NCBI GenBank assembly: GCA_016214105.1
Contig: JACRPD010000004.1
Location: 1 to 7,224, forward strand
Direction: 5' to 3'
DNA length: 7,224 nucleotides
From: Candidatus Magasanikiibacteriota bacterium
GTDB taxonomy: Bacteria > Patescibacteriota > Patescibacteriia > Magasanikbacterales > UBA922
Shown here: piece by piece, positions 1 to 5,226 of the stretch
Layout: every line of letters begins with the position of its first letter
Position numbering within the stretch: the first letter of the stretch is position 1
Notes under the pieces: model-generated
Databases searched by the model: none
Seen by the model: only the letters and a program-made list of their open reading frames with translations
Told to the model about the DNA's origin: nothing
Made by a program: the position numbers and the translations under genes

Positions 1-1
1 C

Positions 2-142
2 AAAACAAAAAGATATAATGATAAAATTAGTGATGAATTTTTTAGCTGGATGAATCTAACACACTTGACTTTTGGAATGTTTTGGGGTTTAATCTACTTA
101 GAAAGGAAGTTTCAACTAGCTGAAAAATATTTGCGGGTGTAG
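2..142 (+). CDS. Possible C-terminal end of an upstream protein (left-truncated)
   Basis: From base 2 the frame is open for 46 codons to a TAG at 140-142, with no start inside the window that must be used. The predicted tail has a hydrophobic patch (TFGMFWGLIY) followed by a charged helix-like end (LERKFQLAEKYLRV). I recognise no family. Against it: the frame overlaps the first 10 bases of the tRNA, a good promoter lies inside it, and the stretch is more AT-rich than the clear genes. It may be chance read-through of AT-rich intergenic DNA. Confidence 0.22.
   Translation, partial: KTKRYNDKISDEFFSWMNLTHLTFGMFWGLIYLERKFQLAEKYLRV
65..93 (+). promoter_or_regulatory. Sigma70-type promoter for tRNA-Leu
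   Basis: A -35 box TTGACT (65-70, 5 of 6 to TTGACA) and a -10 box TTTAAT (88-93, 5 of 6 to TATAAT) are separated by exactly 17 bases. Transcription would start near base 100, about 33 bases before the mature tRNA. No terminator is visible between the tRNA and the next gene, so this promoter probably also serves the CYTH gene. Confidence 0.6.
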
Positions 143-216
143 CCGAATTGGTTTAGGCGCATGCCTTAGGAGCATGTTCCCGAAAGGGAGTGGAGGTTCG
201 AGTCCTCTCACCCGCA
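133..216 (+). tRNA. tRNA-Leu (anticodon UAG)
   Basis: This is a complete class II tRNA. The acceptor arm GCGGGTG (133-139) pairs perfectly with CACCCGC (209-215), with discriminator A at 216. The D-stem is GCC/GGC (142-144/156-158). The anticodon stem CATGC/GCATG (160-164/172-176) encloses the loop CTTAGGA, giving anticodon TAG at 167-169, which reads CUN leucine codons. A long variable arm (177-191) has a TCCC/GGGA stem, and the T-arm GGAGG-TTCGAGT-CCTCT closes the fold with one G-T pair. The long variable arm supports leucine. CCA is not encoded (bases 217-219 are CAT), so it must be added after transcription. Confidence 0.96.
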
Positions 217-223
217 CATTTCT

Positions 224-796
224 ATGCATACCGAATTTGAAGCGACATTTTTAAAAATTGATAAAGACGACATGCGGCGTCGGTTGAAAGAAGCGGGCGC
301 GGTTTTAGTTTATCCGGAAACATTGCTGAAAAGGGATGTGTTTGATCCGCCATTGCCGATAAAAGGCGGTTGGTTGAGAGTGCGGCAGGAAGCTGATGGG
401 GTGACAATGAGTTTGAAAGTGGTGGATGGCGATAAGATAGAGAACCAAAAAGAAGTTGAATTAAAAATAGATAATTACAAACAAGGGGCGAAATTTTTGT
501 TAGCGATTGGCGCGCGGCACAAATCATATCAGGAAACTAAACGAGAACTGTGGAATTTTATGAATACACAAGTTACCATTGACACTTGGCCCGGTTTGCA
601 ACCATTTGTGGAAATAGAAAGTAATGATGAGGAAACAGTAAAACAAGCGGCCGTGGCATTAGGCTTTGATTACACTCAAGCGTATTTTGGCGCCGTGGAT
701 GTGGTTTATAAAGAAGAGCTTAACATTCCTTTTCATGTAATAAATCAGATGCCGGTCATAACTTTTGAAGATCCGCCGCGGAGATATAATAGTTAA
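224..796 (+). CDS. CYTH domain protein (class IV adenylate cyclase-like)
   Basis: This 190-residue protein is a single CYTH (CyaB/thiamine triphosphatase) domain, an eight-stranded tunnel fold that binds triphosphates with divalent metals. Typical charged residues occur in order: E4xE6 at the N-terminus, K36-R37, R52xR54 in GGWLRVRQ, K65, E77xE79, K96-R97 in QETKRELW, D110 and E120xE122 in PFVEIE. The lysine of the classic ExExK signature is replaced by T8. The ATG at 224 is chosen because any later start would remove E4xE6. No Shine-Dalgarno is present, and the start lies 7 bases after the tRNA, so the two are probably co-transcribed. The domain assignment is firm. Whether the substrate is ATP, thiamine triphosphate or inorganic polyphosphate cannot be told from sequence. 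Confidence 0.88.
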   Translation: MHTEFEATFLKIDKDDMRRRLKEAGAVLVYPETLLKRDVFDPPLPIKGGWLRVRQEADGVTMSLKVVDGDKIENQKEVELKIDNYKQGAKFLLAIGARHKSYQETKRELWNFMNTQVTIDTWPGLQPFVEIESNDEETVKQAAVALGFDYTQAYFGAVDVVYKEELNIPFHVINQMPVITFEDPPRRYNS

Positions 797-813
797 GAAA
801 TAAAAAGCGCAAC

Positions 814-841
814 CAAAAACAATCCTCGTGGGTTGTTTTTG
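814..841. terminator. Bidirectional intrinsic terminator between convergent genes
   Basis: A 12-base-pair stem (814-825 with 830-841) closes on a TCGT loop, with one G-T pair inside an otherwise perfect match. The plus strand reads CCTCGTGGGTTGTTTTTG, so the descending arm ends in a T-run. The complementary strand likewise ends TTGTTTTTGG. It lies 17 bases after the CYTH stop and 31 bases after the stop of the minus-strand AI-2E gene, where a shared terminator is expected. Confidence 0.8.
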
Positions 842-872
842 TGTTATGTTAACTGAATTTTGTGTTTTGTCA

Positions 873-1934
873 TCAGTTATTTTGCAATTCATTTCGATAA
901 TGATGGTCGTAAATCGCCATCACTGCGACAAACAGCGAGGCGATTACCGGGCCGATGACAAAGCCGGAAATGCCAAATAAGAATATACCGCCCAAGGTTG
1001 AAAATAATACCAATAGCGGATGCATTTGAATGTCTTTGCCCACCAGTTTTGGTCTGATGAGATTGTCAATCGTGCTGATTATAAAAAATCCAACCAACAA
1101 TATAATCAAACCTTGCCAAAAATTTCCCAATGCCAGCATAATGAGACCGGCCGGGAACCAAATGATTGACGGACCAATCGCGGGAATGGTCGCGAAAGCT
1201 ATCATAATGATACTCCAAATCAAAGCGCCTTCAATGCCGGTCGCCCAAAAGAGGATTCCGCCGATAACACCCTGAACGCCGCCGACGATAAACGTGCCTT
1301 TTAACGTGGCGCGGGCAGTGGAGCGGAATTTTTCATACAGCATTATTTCGTGTTCGTCGCCAAGTGGCGAGAGATGCATAATTTGTTTTAACAATTTCGT
1401 TCCGTCTTTTAGAAAATAGAATAAAGAGTAGAACATTATGAAGAGCATGAAAATAAATCGCAAAGAATTTTCTGTGATACTCTTGATATTATTAAACAAA
1501 AAAATACTGATGGTCTTGGCCGCGTCAGCCGCGTAACTGCCCCATTCGCTTTGGACATCGTCTAAAATCGGAGCCAGCGGAGTATTATTTAATTTTTGCG
1601 TCGCGTCTTGCAACTGCGCGCTGAAATTCCAGTGCGACACGGTTTGATATAGGCCGACAGATTCGTTTATCAATAAAGTGGAAAGCAGTGTTAATGGCAG
1701 GAAGATTATAATCACCACCAAGACCAAAGTGGACAAAGCGCTTAAACTTGGCAGTTTCAAATATTTATCCAGCCGTTCATACAGCGGATGAAACAGCATC
1801 GCGATTACCGCGGCCCAGAAGACCGGATAAAGAAACGGACGAATAACATATAATAACGAAACTGCCAGAATAATAATCAGACCGAAGAAAAAAATATTAC
1901 GCACGCGGTCAAAGCCGAGTTTTTCTTTTGACAT
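873..1934 (-). CDS. AI-2E family transporter (UPF0118 membrane protein)
   Basis: This 353-residue polytopic inner-membrane protein belongs to the AI-2E exporter/permease family (PF01594). There are two hydrophobic segments at about 13-50, another at 66-90, a soluble loop at 90-150 and a membrane segment at 153-175. The C-terminal block from about 204 to 342 is dense with helices. Family hallmarks are the PAIGPS turn (251-256), DNLIRPKLVG (290-299) and HPLLVLFSTLGG (305-316) followed by GISGFVIGPV. Members have been linked to autoinducer-2 export, Na+/H+ antiport or small-molecule efflux, so the substrate here is open. The ATG lacks a Shine-Dalgarno (the bases just upstream read AACCTCTT in the sense direction). 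A perfect TATAAT on the minus strand (2009-2004) inside the ATTNGTAT array could be its -10 box, but I see no convincing -35. It diverges from rpsB and stands alone. Confidence 0.9.
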   Translation of the reverse strand: MSKEKLGFDRVRNIFFFGLIIILAVSLLYVIRPFLYPVFWAAVIAMLFHPLYERLDKYLKLPSLSALSTLVLVVIIIFLPLTLLSTLLINESVGLYQTVSHWNFSAQLQDATQKLNNTPLAPILDDVQSEWGSYAADAAKTISIFLFNNIKSITENSLRFIFMLFIMFYSLFYFLKDGTKLLKQIMHLSPLGDEHEIMLYEKFRSTARATLKGTFIVGGVQGVIGGILFWATGIEGALIWSIIMIAFATIPAIGPSIIWFPAGLIMLALGNFWQGLIILLVGFFIISTIDNLIRPKLVGKDIQMHPLLVLFSTLGGIFLFGISGFVIGPVIASLFVAVMAIYDHHYRNELQNN

Positions 1935-1981
1935 AAGAGGTTGGGTTAAGTTTTAAGTATGGGTATATTTTATCACATAAC

Positions 1982-2114
1982 ATACCAATATACTAATTTA
2001 CGAATTATACAAATGCTATACAAATGTGCGTTGAAGTTGCGTAATATCAAATACTTTCTTTATCAAAATTAGTATAGCATTAGTATTATTAGTACCCTAT
2101 TCGTATATTAGTAT
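1982..2114. repeat. Two facing arrays of the 8-base unit ATTNGTAT
   Basis: The left arm holds five units on the minus strand: plus-strand ATACCAAT (1982), ATACTAAT (1990), TTACGAAT (1998), ATACAAAT (2007) and ATACAAAT (2018). The right arm holds five on the plus strand: ATTAGTAT (2068), ATTAGTAT (2079), ATTAGTAC (2088), ATTCGTAT (2099) and ATTAGTAT (2107). Counted outward from the centre, unit spacing is 11, 9, 8, 8 on the left and 11, 9, 11, 8 on the right, so the arms differ by one 3-base indel (CCC at 2095-2097 region). A 42-base spacer (2026-2067) separates them. The arms form a large inverted repeat between two divergent genes. With the leader below, this accounts for the 332-base gap before rpsB. 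Confidence 0.85.
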
Positions 2115-2128
2115 ATTTAATTAGCCTC

Positions 2129-2157
2129 TTGACTTTTTCTCGCTGTTGTTTTATCAT
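2129..2157 (+). promoter_or_regulatory. Sigma70-type promoter of rpsB-tsf
   Basis: TTGACT (2129-2134, 5 of 6) and TATCAT (2152-2157, 5 of 6) are spaced by exactly 17 bases, predicting a start near 2164 and a leader of about 100 bases before rpsB. The -35 box is identical to that proposed for the tRNA. It sits directly after the right ATTNGTAT arm, so anything bound to that array would touch the upstream edge of this promoter. Confidence 0.65.
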
Positions 2158-2235
2158 ATCGCCAGTTTATTTATCTCTCACTCCCCACACTTTTTCCTGT
2201 CCCGGATCACTTCGGGGTTGGCGGGGAGGAGGCAA

Positions 2236-2253
2236 ATCCCGCCATGGCGGGAT
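2236..2253. repeat. Perfect 18-base palindrome in the rpsB leader
   Basis: The sequence ATCCCGCCATGGCGGGAT equals its own reverse complement. In RNA it gives a 7-bp stem with a CATG loop. It is much more GC-rich than the surrounding leader, which suggests either a functional RNA hairpin or a dispersed palindromic repeat that landed here. Confidence 0.8.
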
Positions 2254-2255
2254 AA
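2244..2255 (+). other. Possible three-codon minicistron (Met-Ala-Gly-stop)
   Basis: A perfect AGGAGG (2227-2232) precedes ATG at 2244 by 11 bases. The frame reads ATG GCG GGA TAA and stops 11 bases before the rpsB ATG, in a different frame from rpsB. The start codon is in the loop of the palindrome. Translation of it would melt that hairpin and deliver ribosomes next to the rpsB site. It may be fortuitous, since ATG arises from the palindrome centre. Confidence 0.3.
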
Positions 2256-2259
2256 AGGA
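2254..2259 (+). promoter_or_regulatory. Ribosome binding site of rpsB
   Basis: AAAGGA lies 7 bases before the ATG at 2267, directly after the palindrome. It fixes the rpsB start at 2267 rather than the in-frame TTG at 2129, which is part of the -35 box. Confidence 0.75.
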
Positions 2260-2266
2260 AAAACCT

Positions 2267-2992
2267 ATGATTAAATTACCCAGCATCTTGGAAATGCTGC
2301 AGTCCGGCGTCCATTTCGGACACCAAATTTCACGGCGCCATCCCAAGATGGATCCATATATATTCGGGGAGCGCAACGGCGTTCATGTGATTGATTTGGA
2401 AAAGACCCGCGCCAAGTTGGAGGAAGTTTTGGCGATAGTTCAAAAAATGGCAACGGAAGGCAAGGTTATTTTATTTGCCAGCACCAAACCGCAAGCGCGC
2501 GAAATTGTCAAACAAGCGGCGATTGATTGCGGTATGCCGTATTTGGTATCGCGCTGGCTCGGCGGTTTAATAACAAATTTTAGCGAACTCAAAAAATTAA
2601 TCCAAAAATACAACACCATGAAGACCGAGCAGGCGAGCGGAGAGTGGGAGAAATATACCAAGAAAGAGCAGATAGATTTCGCGAAAAAATTGGAAACCAT
2701 GCATGAAACACTAGCCGGGCTTTCCAGCTTGGCCAAACTTCCCGACGCTCTATTTATTCCGGCTTTACAGCGAGAAAAAACCGCGGTGGCTGAAGCTAAT
2801 AAAATGAACATCGCAATTGTCGGCGTGGCTGACACCAATGCTAATCCAAACAAGGCGACACTGGTGATTCCAGCCAACGACGACGCGGTTAATTCAATTA
2901 AAATGATTGTCGGATTAGTGGCGGAAGCGATTAAAACCGGCAGAGCCGAATGGGAGAAGACGAAGGTGATTGGAGCGATAGAGAAAAAATAA
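2267..2992 (+). CDS. rpsB: 30S ribosomal protein S2
   Basis: This 241-residue protein is S2, which binds the 16S rRNA between head and body of the small subunit. Family landmarks are GVHFGHQ (14-20), the following PKMDPYIFGERNGVHVIDLEKT-type stretch to residue 47, RWLGGLITNF (96-105), a charged coiled-coil protrusion at about 106-155, LPDALF (158-163), DTNANP (189-194) and IPANDDA (201-207). Length is normal for bacterial S2. After LPDALF, most bacteria have an acidic VIDxxxE segment. Here it reads IPALQREK, without the aspartate. The gene is first of an rpsB-tsf pair, the usual bacterial order, and has its own promoter and a structured leader. Confidence 0.97.
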   Translation: MIKLPSILEMLQSGVHFGHQISRRHPKMDPYIFGERNGVHVIDLEKTRAKLEEVLAIVQKMATEGKVILFASTKPQAREIVKQAAIDCGMPYLVSRWLGGLITNFSELKKLIQKYNTMKTEQASGEWEKYTKKEQIDFAKKLETMHETLAGLSSLAKLPDALFIPALQREKTAVAEANKMNIAIVGVADTNANPNKATLVIPANDDAVNSIKMIVGLVAEAIKTGRAEWEKTKVIGAIEKK

Positions 2993-3002
2993 TACGACGA
3001 AG

Positions 3003-3041
3003 ATATTAGCGAGATATTAAAAAAATATTAGTGAAATATTA
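3003..3041. repeat. Two-copy 17-base AT-rich direct repeat
   Basis: ATATTAGCGAGATATTA (3003-3019) and ATATTAGTGAAATATTA (3025-3041) match at 15 of 17 positions with a 22-base period. They lie between rpsB and tsf. The shared core ATTAG resembles the start of the ATTNGTAT unit upstream of rpsB, but these are not the same repeat. Confidence 0.75.
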
Positions 3042-3047
3042 TTGACG

Positions 3048-3067
3048 ATTGCTAAATTGCTAAATTG
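3048..3067. repeat. Short tandem repeat of ATTGCTAA before tsf
   Basis: ATTGCTAA occurs at 3048 and 3056 and begins a third time as ATTG at 3064. It ends 6 bases before the tsf ATG, where a Shine-Dalgarno would normally be, and none is present. Confidence 0.75.
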
Positions 3068-3073
3068 TTTATT

Positions 3074-3721
3074 ATGACATTTACTTCTTTTGACATCGCG
3101 GCGCTCCGCGCAAAAACCGGCGCGGGGATGATGGATTGCAAAAAAGCGCTGGACGAATCTAATGGAGACACCGAGAAGGCGGCGCAGATTTTGCGCGAGA
3201 AAGGAATTTTGAAAGCGGCCAAGCGCGCGGATAAAATCGCGGCCGAGGGTTTGGTGGCGAGCTATATCCACGGCGCCGGACGAATCGGCGTTTTGGTGGA
3301 AGTAAATTGTGAAACTGATTTTGTCGCCAAAACAGATCAGTTTAAACAATTAGTCAACGATATTGCCATGCAAATCGCGGCGGCAAATCCAAAGTATTTA
3401 GCATCATCGGATGTCTCAGCGTCAGATTTAGAACAAGAGAAAAATGTTTACCGCGAGCAATTGAAAAACGAAGGCAAGCCAACGGAAATGATAGAAAAAA
3501 TTGTTGAAGGCAAGATGTCAAAATATTATGGCGAGGTTTGTTTGTTGAACCAGGCGTTTGTTAAGGATGAAACCAAAACCATAGAGAAACTTTTAATTGA
3601 GAAAGCGGCGGAGATCGGCGAGAAAATCAGCATCCGTCGTTTTGTCAGATTTGAACTCGGCGAGGGGTTGGAAAAGAAATCTTCCGATTTCGCCAAAGAG
3701 GTGGCGGAACAGATGGGATGA
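3074..3721 (+). CDS. tsf: Elongation factor Ts
   Basis: EF-Ts is the guanine nucleotide exchange factor that frees GDP from EF-Tu. The 215-residue protein has the N-terminal UBA-like domain with LRAKTGAGMMDCKKAL (11-26), the core signature TDFVA (81-85) whose Asp-Phe pair enters EF-Tu near the nucleotide site, and a C-terminal core ending in RRFVRFELGEG (188-198). At 215 residues it is the short form, like that of Thermus, with one core repeat less than the E. coli protein of 283 residues. The ATG at 3074 is chosen over TTG at 3065 because the family begins just before the UBA helix. No Shine-Dalgarno is visible, so translation may depend on rpsB coupling or on an unstructured AT-rich start. 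The TGA stop (3719-3721) abuts a large inverted repeat. Confidence 0.97.
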   Translation: MTFTSFDIAALRAKTGAGMMDCKKALDESNGDTEKAAQILREKGILKAAKRADKIAAEGLVASYIHGAGRIGVLVEVNCETDFVAKTDQFKQLVNDIAMQIAAANPKYLASSDVSASDLEQEKNVYREQLKNEGKPTEMIEKIVEGKMSKYYGEVCLLNQAFVKDETKTIEKLLIEKAAEIGEKISIRRFVRFELGEGLEKKSSDFAKEVAEQMG

Positions 3722-3780
3722 CAACAGTAGAGCCGCACCTGCCTACCGGCAGGCAGGTTGCAATGTGGCTTTACTGTTGT
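3721..3780. repeat. Nested inverted repeat after tsf, with CCTGCCT/AGGCAGG core
   Basis: The outer arms 3721-3737 and 3764-3780 pair over 17 positions with only two G-T wobbles (15 of 17 identical as an inverted repeat). Inside is a second hairpin, CCTGCCT (3738-3744) with AGGCAGG (3751-3757), and a loop ACCGGC. The bases TTGCAA (3758-3763) bulge out on one side. It could end rpsB-tsf transcription, though only TATAATATAG and no T-run follows. The core translates to LPTGRQV, a motif I associate with dispersed palindromes in Parcubacteria. The 60-base unit may therefore be a small mobile or structural element. I see no clear target duplication. Confidence 0.8.
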
Positions 3781-3786
3781 TATAAT
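3758..3786 (+). promoter_or_regulatory. Promoter giving a near-leaderless mRNA
   Basis: A perfect TATAAT (3781-3786) follows TTGCAA (3758-3763, 4 of 6 to TTGACA) at 17 bases. The expected start, about 7 bases after the -10 box, falls at 3792-3794, only 2-4 bases before the ATG at 3796. The -35 box is in the bulge of the inverted repeat and the spacer is its right arm. Confidence 0.6.
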
Positions 3787-3795
3787 ATAGGCACT

Positions 3796-4458
3796 ATGCG
3801 CCTATATTTTTGTTTATGTGTCGCGATTTCTTTGGTGGTATTTCCCCTAAACGCGGGGTCGGCTTCTATGTCTTCAGAAAATTTTCAGTTGCAGGTGGAT
3901 ACGGTGGATGTCGGCGGAGATTTGGTTAATTCCACCAACTATCAAGTCTCCGGCAGTTTTGGCGAAGCGCCAGGCGTTAATGACACGCAAAGCGCCAGCA
4001 CAAATTACATTGTTGAGGCTGGATTTCAGGCCGCGGCTTCCGGCGTGGCTTTGTCAGCCACGCTGTCAACCAACTCGGTGGCTTTGAGCTCCCTATCCAC
4101 CAGCGCTGTCAACAGCGCCAGCCAGATTTTAACTGTTACCACCAATTCGCCAACAGGGTATACAACCACGATTATCGAAGATGGAAATTTGCGTTCTGGC
4201 AGTGATGATATCAACGACGTTTCCGACGGCGCCGTAACTTTAGGCAGTGAAGAATATGGAATCAGCACGTCAGGCGCGGCCGGACAGTTTAACAGTACCG
4301 ACACTTCAATCACTGGCGTCGCCAAAACTATTGCCACCACTTCCACTATTGCCATTAGCGAGCAGACCACGATTACTTACAAAGCCGCGATTAGCGGAAC
4401 CACTGTTGCCGGTTCTTACGGCCACACGGTTACTTTCACCACTACCGCGAATTATTAA
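3796..4458 (+). CDS. Secreted Ser/Thr-rich protein with SxNY motifs
   Basis: This 220-residue protein has a signal peptide (MRLYFCLCVAISLVVFPLNA, cut likely near residue 23). The mature N-terminal part carries SENFQL (27-32), STNYQVSGSFG (46-56) and STNYIVEAGFQ (68-78), a spaced SxNY/F pattern common in secreted proteins of CPR bacteria. Residues 85-220 form a Ser/Thr-rich, beta-strand-like domain with TTNSPTGYT (115-123) and TTITYKA (191-197). The style recalls WxL surface domains, but the protein has no tryptophan, so no WxL motif exists. There is no C-terminal anchor. The ATG at 3796 is chosen because the signal peptide starts there and the promoter lies just upstream; the in-frame ATG at 3718 would translate through the inverted repeat. 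The next gene follows after 8 bases. Exact function is unknown. Confidence 0.75.
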   Translation: MRLYFCLCVAISLVVFPLNAGSASMSSENFQLQVDTVDVGGDLVNSTNYQVSGSFGEAPGVNDTQSASTNYIVEAGFQAAASGVALSATLSTNSVALSSLSTSAVNSASQILTVTTNSPTGYTTTIIEDGNLRSGSDDINDVSDGAVTLGSEEYGISTSGAAGQFNSTDTSITGVAKTIATTSTIAISEQTTITYKAAISGTTVAGSYGHTVTFTTTANY

Positions 4459-4466
4459 AATAAACT

Positions 4467-5225
4467 ATGCCGCGCAGTTTTTGGAAAATAAGCTTTGTAT
4501 TTTTTGCCACGGTATTTTTTTTTGTCGGCGTGCGAGAAGCGGTGGCTCTTTCTTTGTCGCCGGCGTTGATCGAAGTTGAAGCTGAACCAGGCGAGTCGTT
4601 GGTGCAGAAAATAAATCTCTTTAATGAGACCGATCAATTATTGACAGTTTATTCGCGGACGGAAAATTTTAAACCGCAGAAAAATACGCCGGCGCCGCAA
4701 TTTTTAGGCGACGCCGATCTGTTTGGCGCGGCGCGCTGGATCATCCCGCCGGTTAAAAAAATAGCTTTAAAATCAGGTGAACAAACAGAGATTTTACTTA
4801 AAATAAAAATACCGGACGCGGCCGAACCAGGCGGGCATTACGCGGCTTTGTTGTGGTCGGAAAAGCCGGTGGAAGACGCCGGCATCGGGACAGCGTCGCG
4901 CATTGGCACGCTTTTTTTGTTCAAAATAAAAGGAGAGACAAAAGAAGACACTAAAATTATTTCTTTTCAAAATACATTTAAAAATCAGTTGGTTGAATTT
5001 GTTTTACGATTGCAAAATGATGGCAATGTACACTTAAAAATTGGCGGAATGATTGAGATTGTGAATTGGCGGGGCAAAACCATCGCCCGATTGCCGATTA
5101 ATCCTAAAGGACAATCAATTTTGCCGCAGAGTCAGAGGAATTTTACAGTTTTTTGGGAGAATAATGGCGCTTTGCCCGCTTTTGGGATTAATTTTAATTT
5201 TACTTTTAGGCGGAGTGATTTTTAA
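4467..5225 (+). CDS. Secreted DUF916-like beta-sandwich protein
   Basis: This 252-residue protein has a signal peptide (hydrophobic 8-22, cut likely after AVA at 27) and two Ig-like domains. The first (about 29-153) contains SPALIEVEAEPGE, LKSGEQTEILLKIKIP (101-116) and PGGHYAALLW (121-130). The second (about 157-250) contains LQNDGNVHLKIGG and PINPKGQSILPQSQRNF (200-216). This order resembles DUF916, the WxL-interacting/peptidoglycan-binding domain of Gram-positive surface clusters, at the level of pattern recognition only. Such proteins usually end in a membrane helix. This one stops at FTFRRSDF without one, while a very hydrophobic stretch lies in the +1 frame across its last 60 bases. No Shine-Dalgarno is seen. 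Its TAA is one base before the next ATG, suggesting translational coupling. Confidence 0.72.
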   Translation: MPRSFWKISFVFFATVFFFVGVREAVALSLSPALIEVEAEPGESLVQKINLFNETDQLLTVYSRTENFKPQKNTPAPQFLGDADLFGAARWIIPPVKKIALKSGEQTEILLKIKIPDAAEPGGHYAALLWSEKPVEDAGIGTASRIGTLFLFKIKGETKEDTKIISFQNTFKNQLVEFVLRLQNDGNVHLKIGGMIEIVNWRGKTIARLPINPKGQSILPQSQRNFTVFWENNGALPAFGINFNFTFRRSDF

Positions 5226-5226
5226 A
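5164..5226 (+). other. Hydrophobic +1-frame segment overlapping the DUF916-like gene end
   Basis: In the frame of the downstream FN3 gene, an ATG at 5164 starts 21 codons that include LLGLILILLLGGVIF and run without a stop into MARRRARG of that gene. GGGAG (5155-5159) precedes this ATG at a short distance. It could be an alternative start for the FN3 protein, a membrane anchor of the DUF916-like protein displaced by a frameshift, or chance. Confidence 0.35.
5212..5215 (+). promoter_or_regulatory. Ribosome binding site of the FN3 protein gene
   Basis: GGAG lies 11 bases before the ATG at 5227 and inside the last codons of the upstream gene. It supports 5227 as start, together with the one-base gap after the upstream TAA. 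Confidence 0.5.

Larger units (their letters stand above)
2164..2266 (+). promoter_or_regulatory. Structured rpsB leader, possible S2 autoregulatory site
   Basis: Three hairpins can be drawn. The first is CCCGGA-TCAC-TTCGGG (2201-2216). The second pairs GGCGGGG (2220-2226) with TCCCGCC (2237-2243), leaving AGGAGG in its loop. The third is a perfect 18-base palindrome (2236-2253). The second and third compete for TCCCGCC, so they are mutually exclusive, and the third ends immediately before the rpsB Shine-Dalgarno. Ribosomal protein operons are often controlled by the encoded protein binding its own leader. I infer that possibility here from the competing folds and do not recognise a known leader motif. 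Confidence 0.45.

Noticed and set aside
1982..2114. The ATTNGTAT arrays as a CRISPR array
   Set aside because: Units are only 8 bases with 0-3 base gaps and invert at the centre; there are no 25-40 base repeats with unique spacers.
2129..2266. In-frame 46-codon N-terminal extension of rpsB from TTG at 2129
   Set aside because: The TTG is the first part of the proposed -35 box, the added residues match no S2 protein, and the ATG at 2267 has a good ribosome site.
3065..3073. tsf start at TTG 3065
   Set aside because: The ATG at 3074 places the UBA helix at the usual distance from the N-terminus; the TTG lies at the end of the tandem repeat.
3042..3075. A separate tsf promoter with TTGACG at 3042 as -35
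   Set aside because: No acceptable -10 box lies 16-18 bases downstream; TATTAT is 22 bases away.
3718..3795. Start of the SxNY protein at ATG 3718 overlapping the tsf stop
   Set aside because: The extra 26 residues come from the inverted repeat and would precede a complete signal peptide starting at 3796.
4026..4370. Minus-strand frame of 114 codons
   Set aside because: It lies wholly inside the SxNY gene, opposite its Ser/Thr codons, and has no initiation signal.
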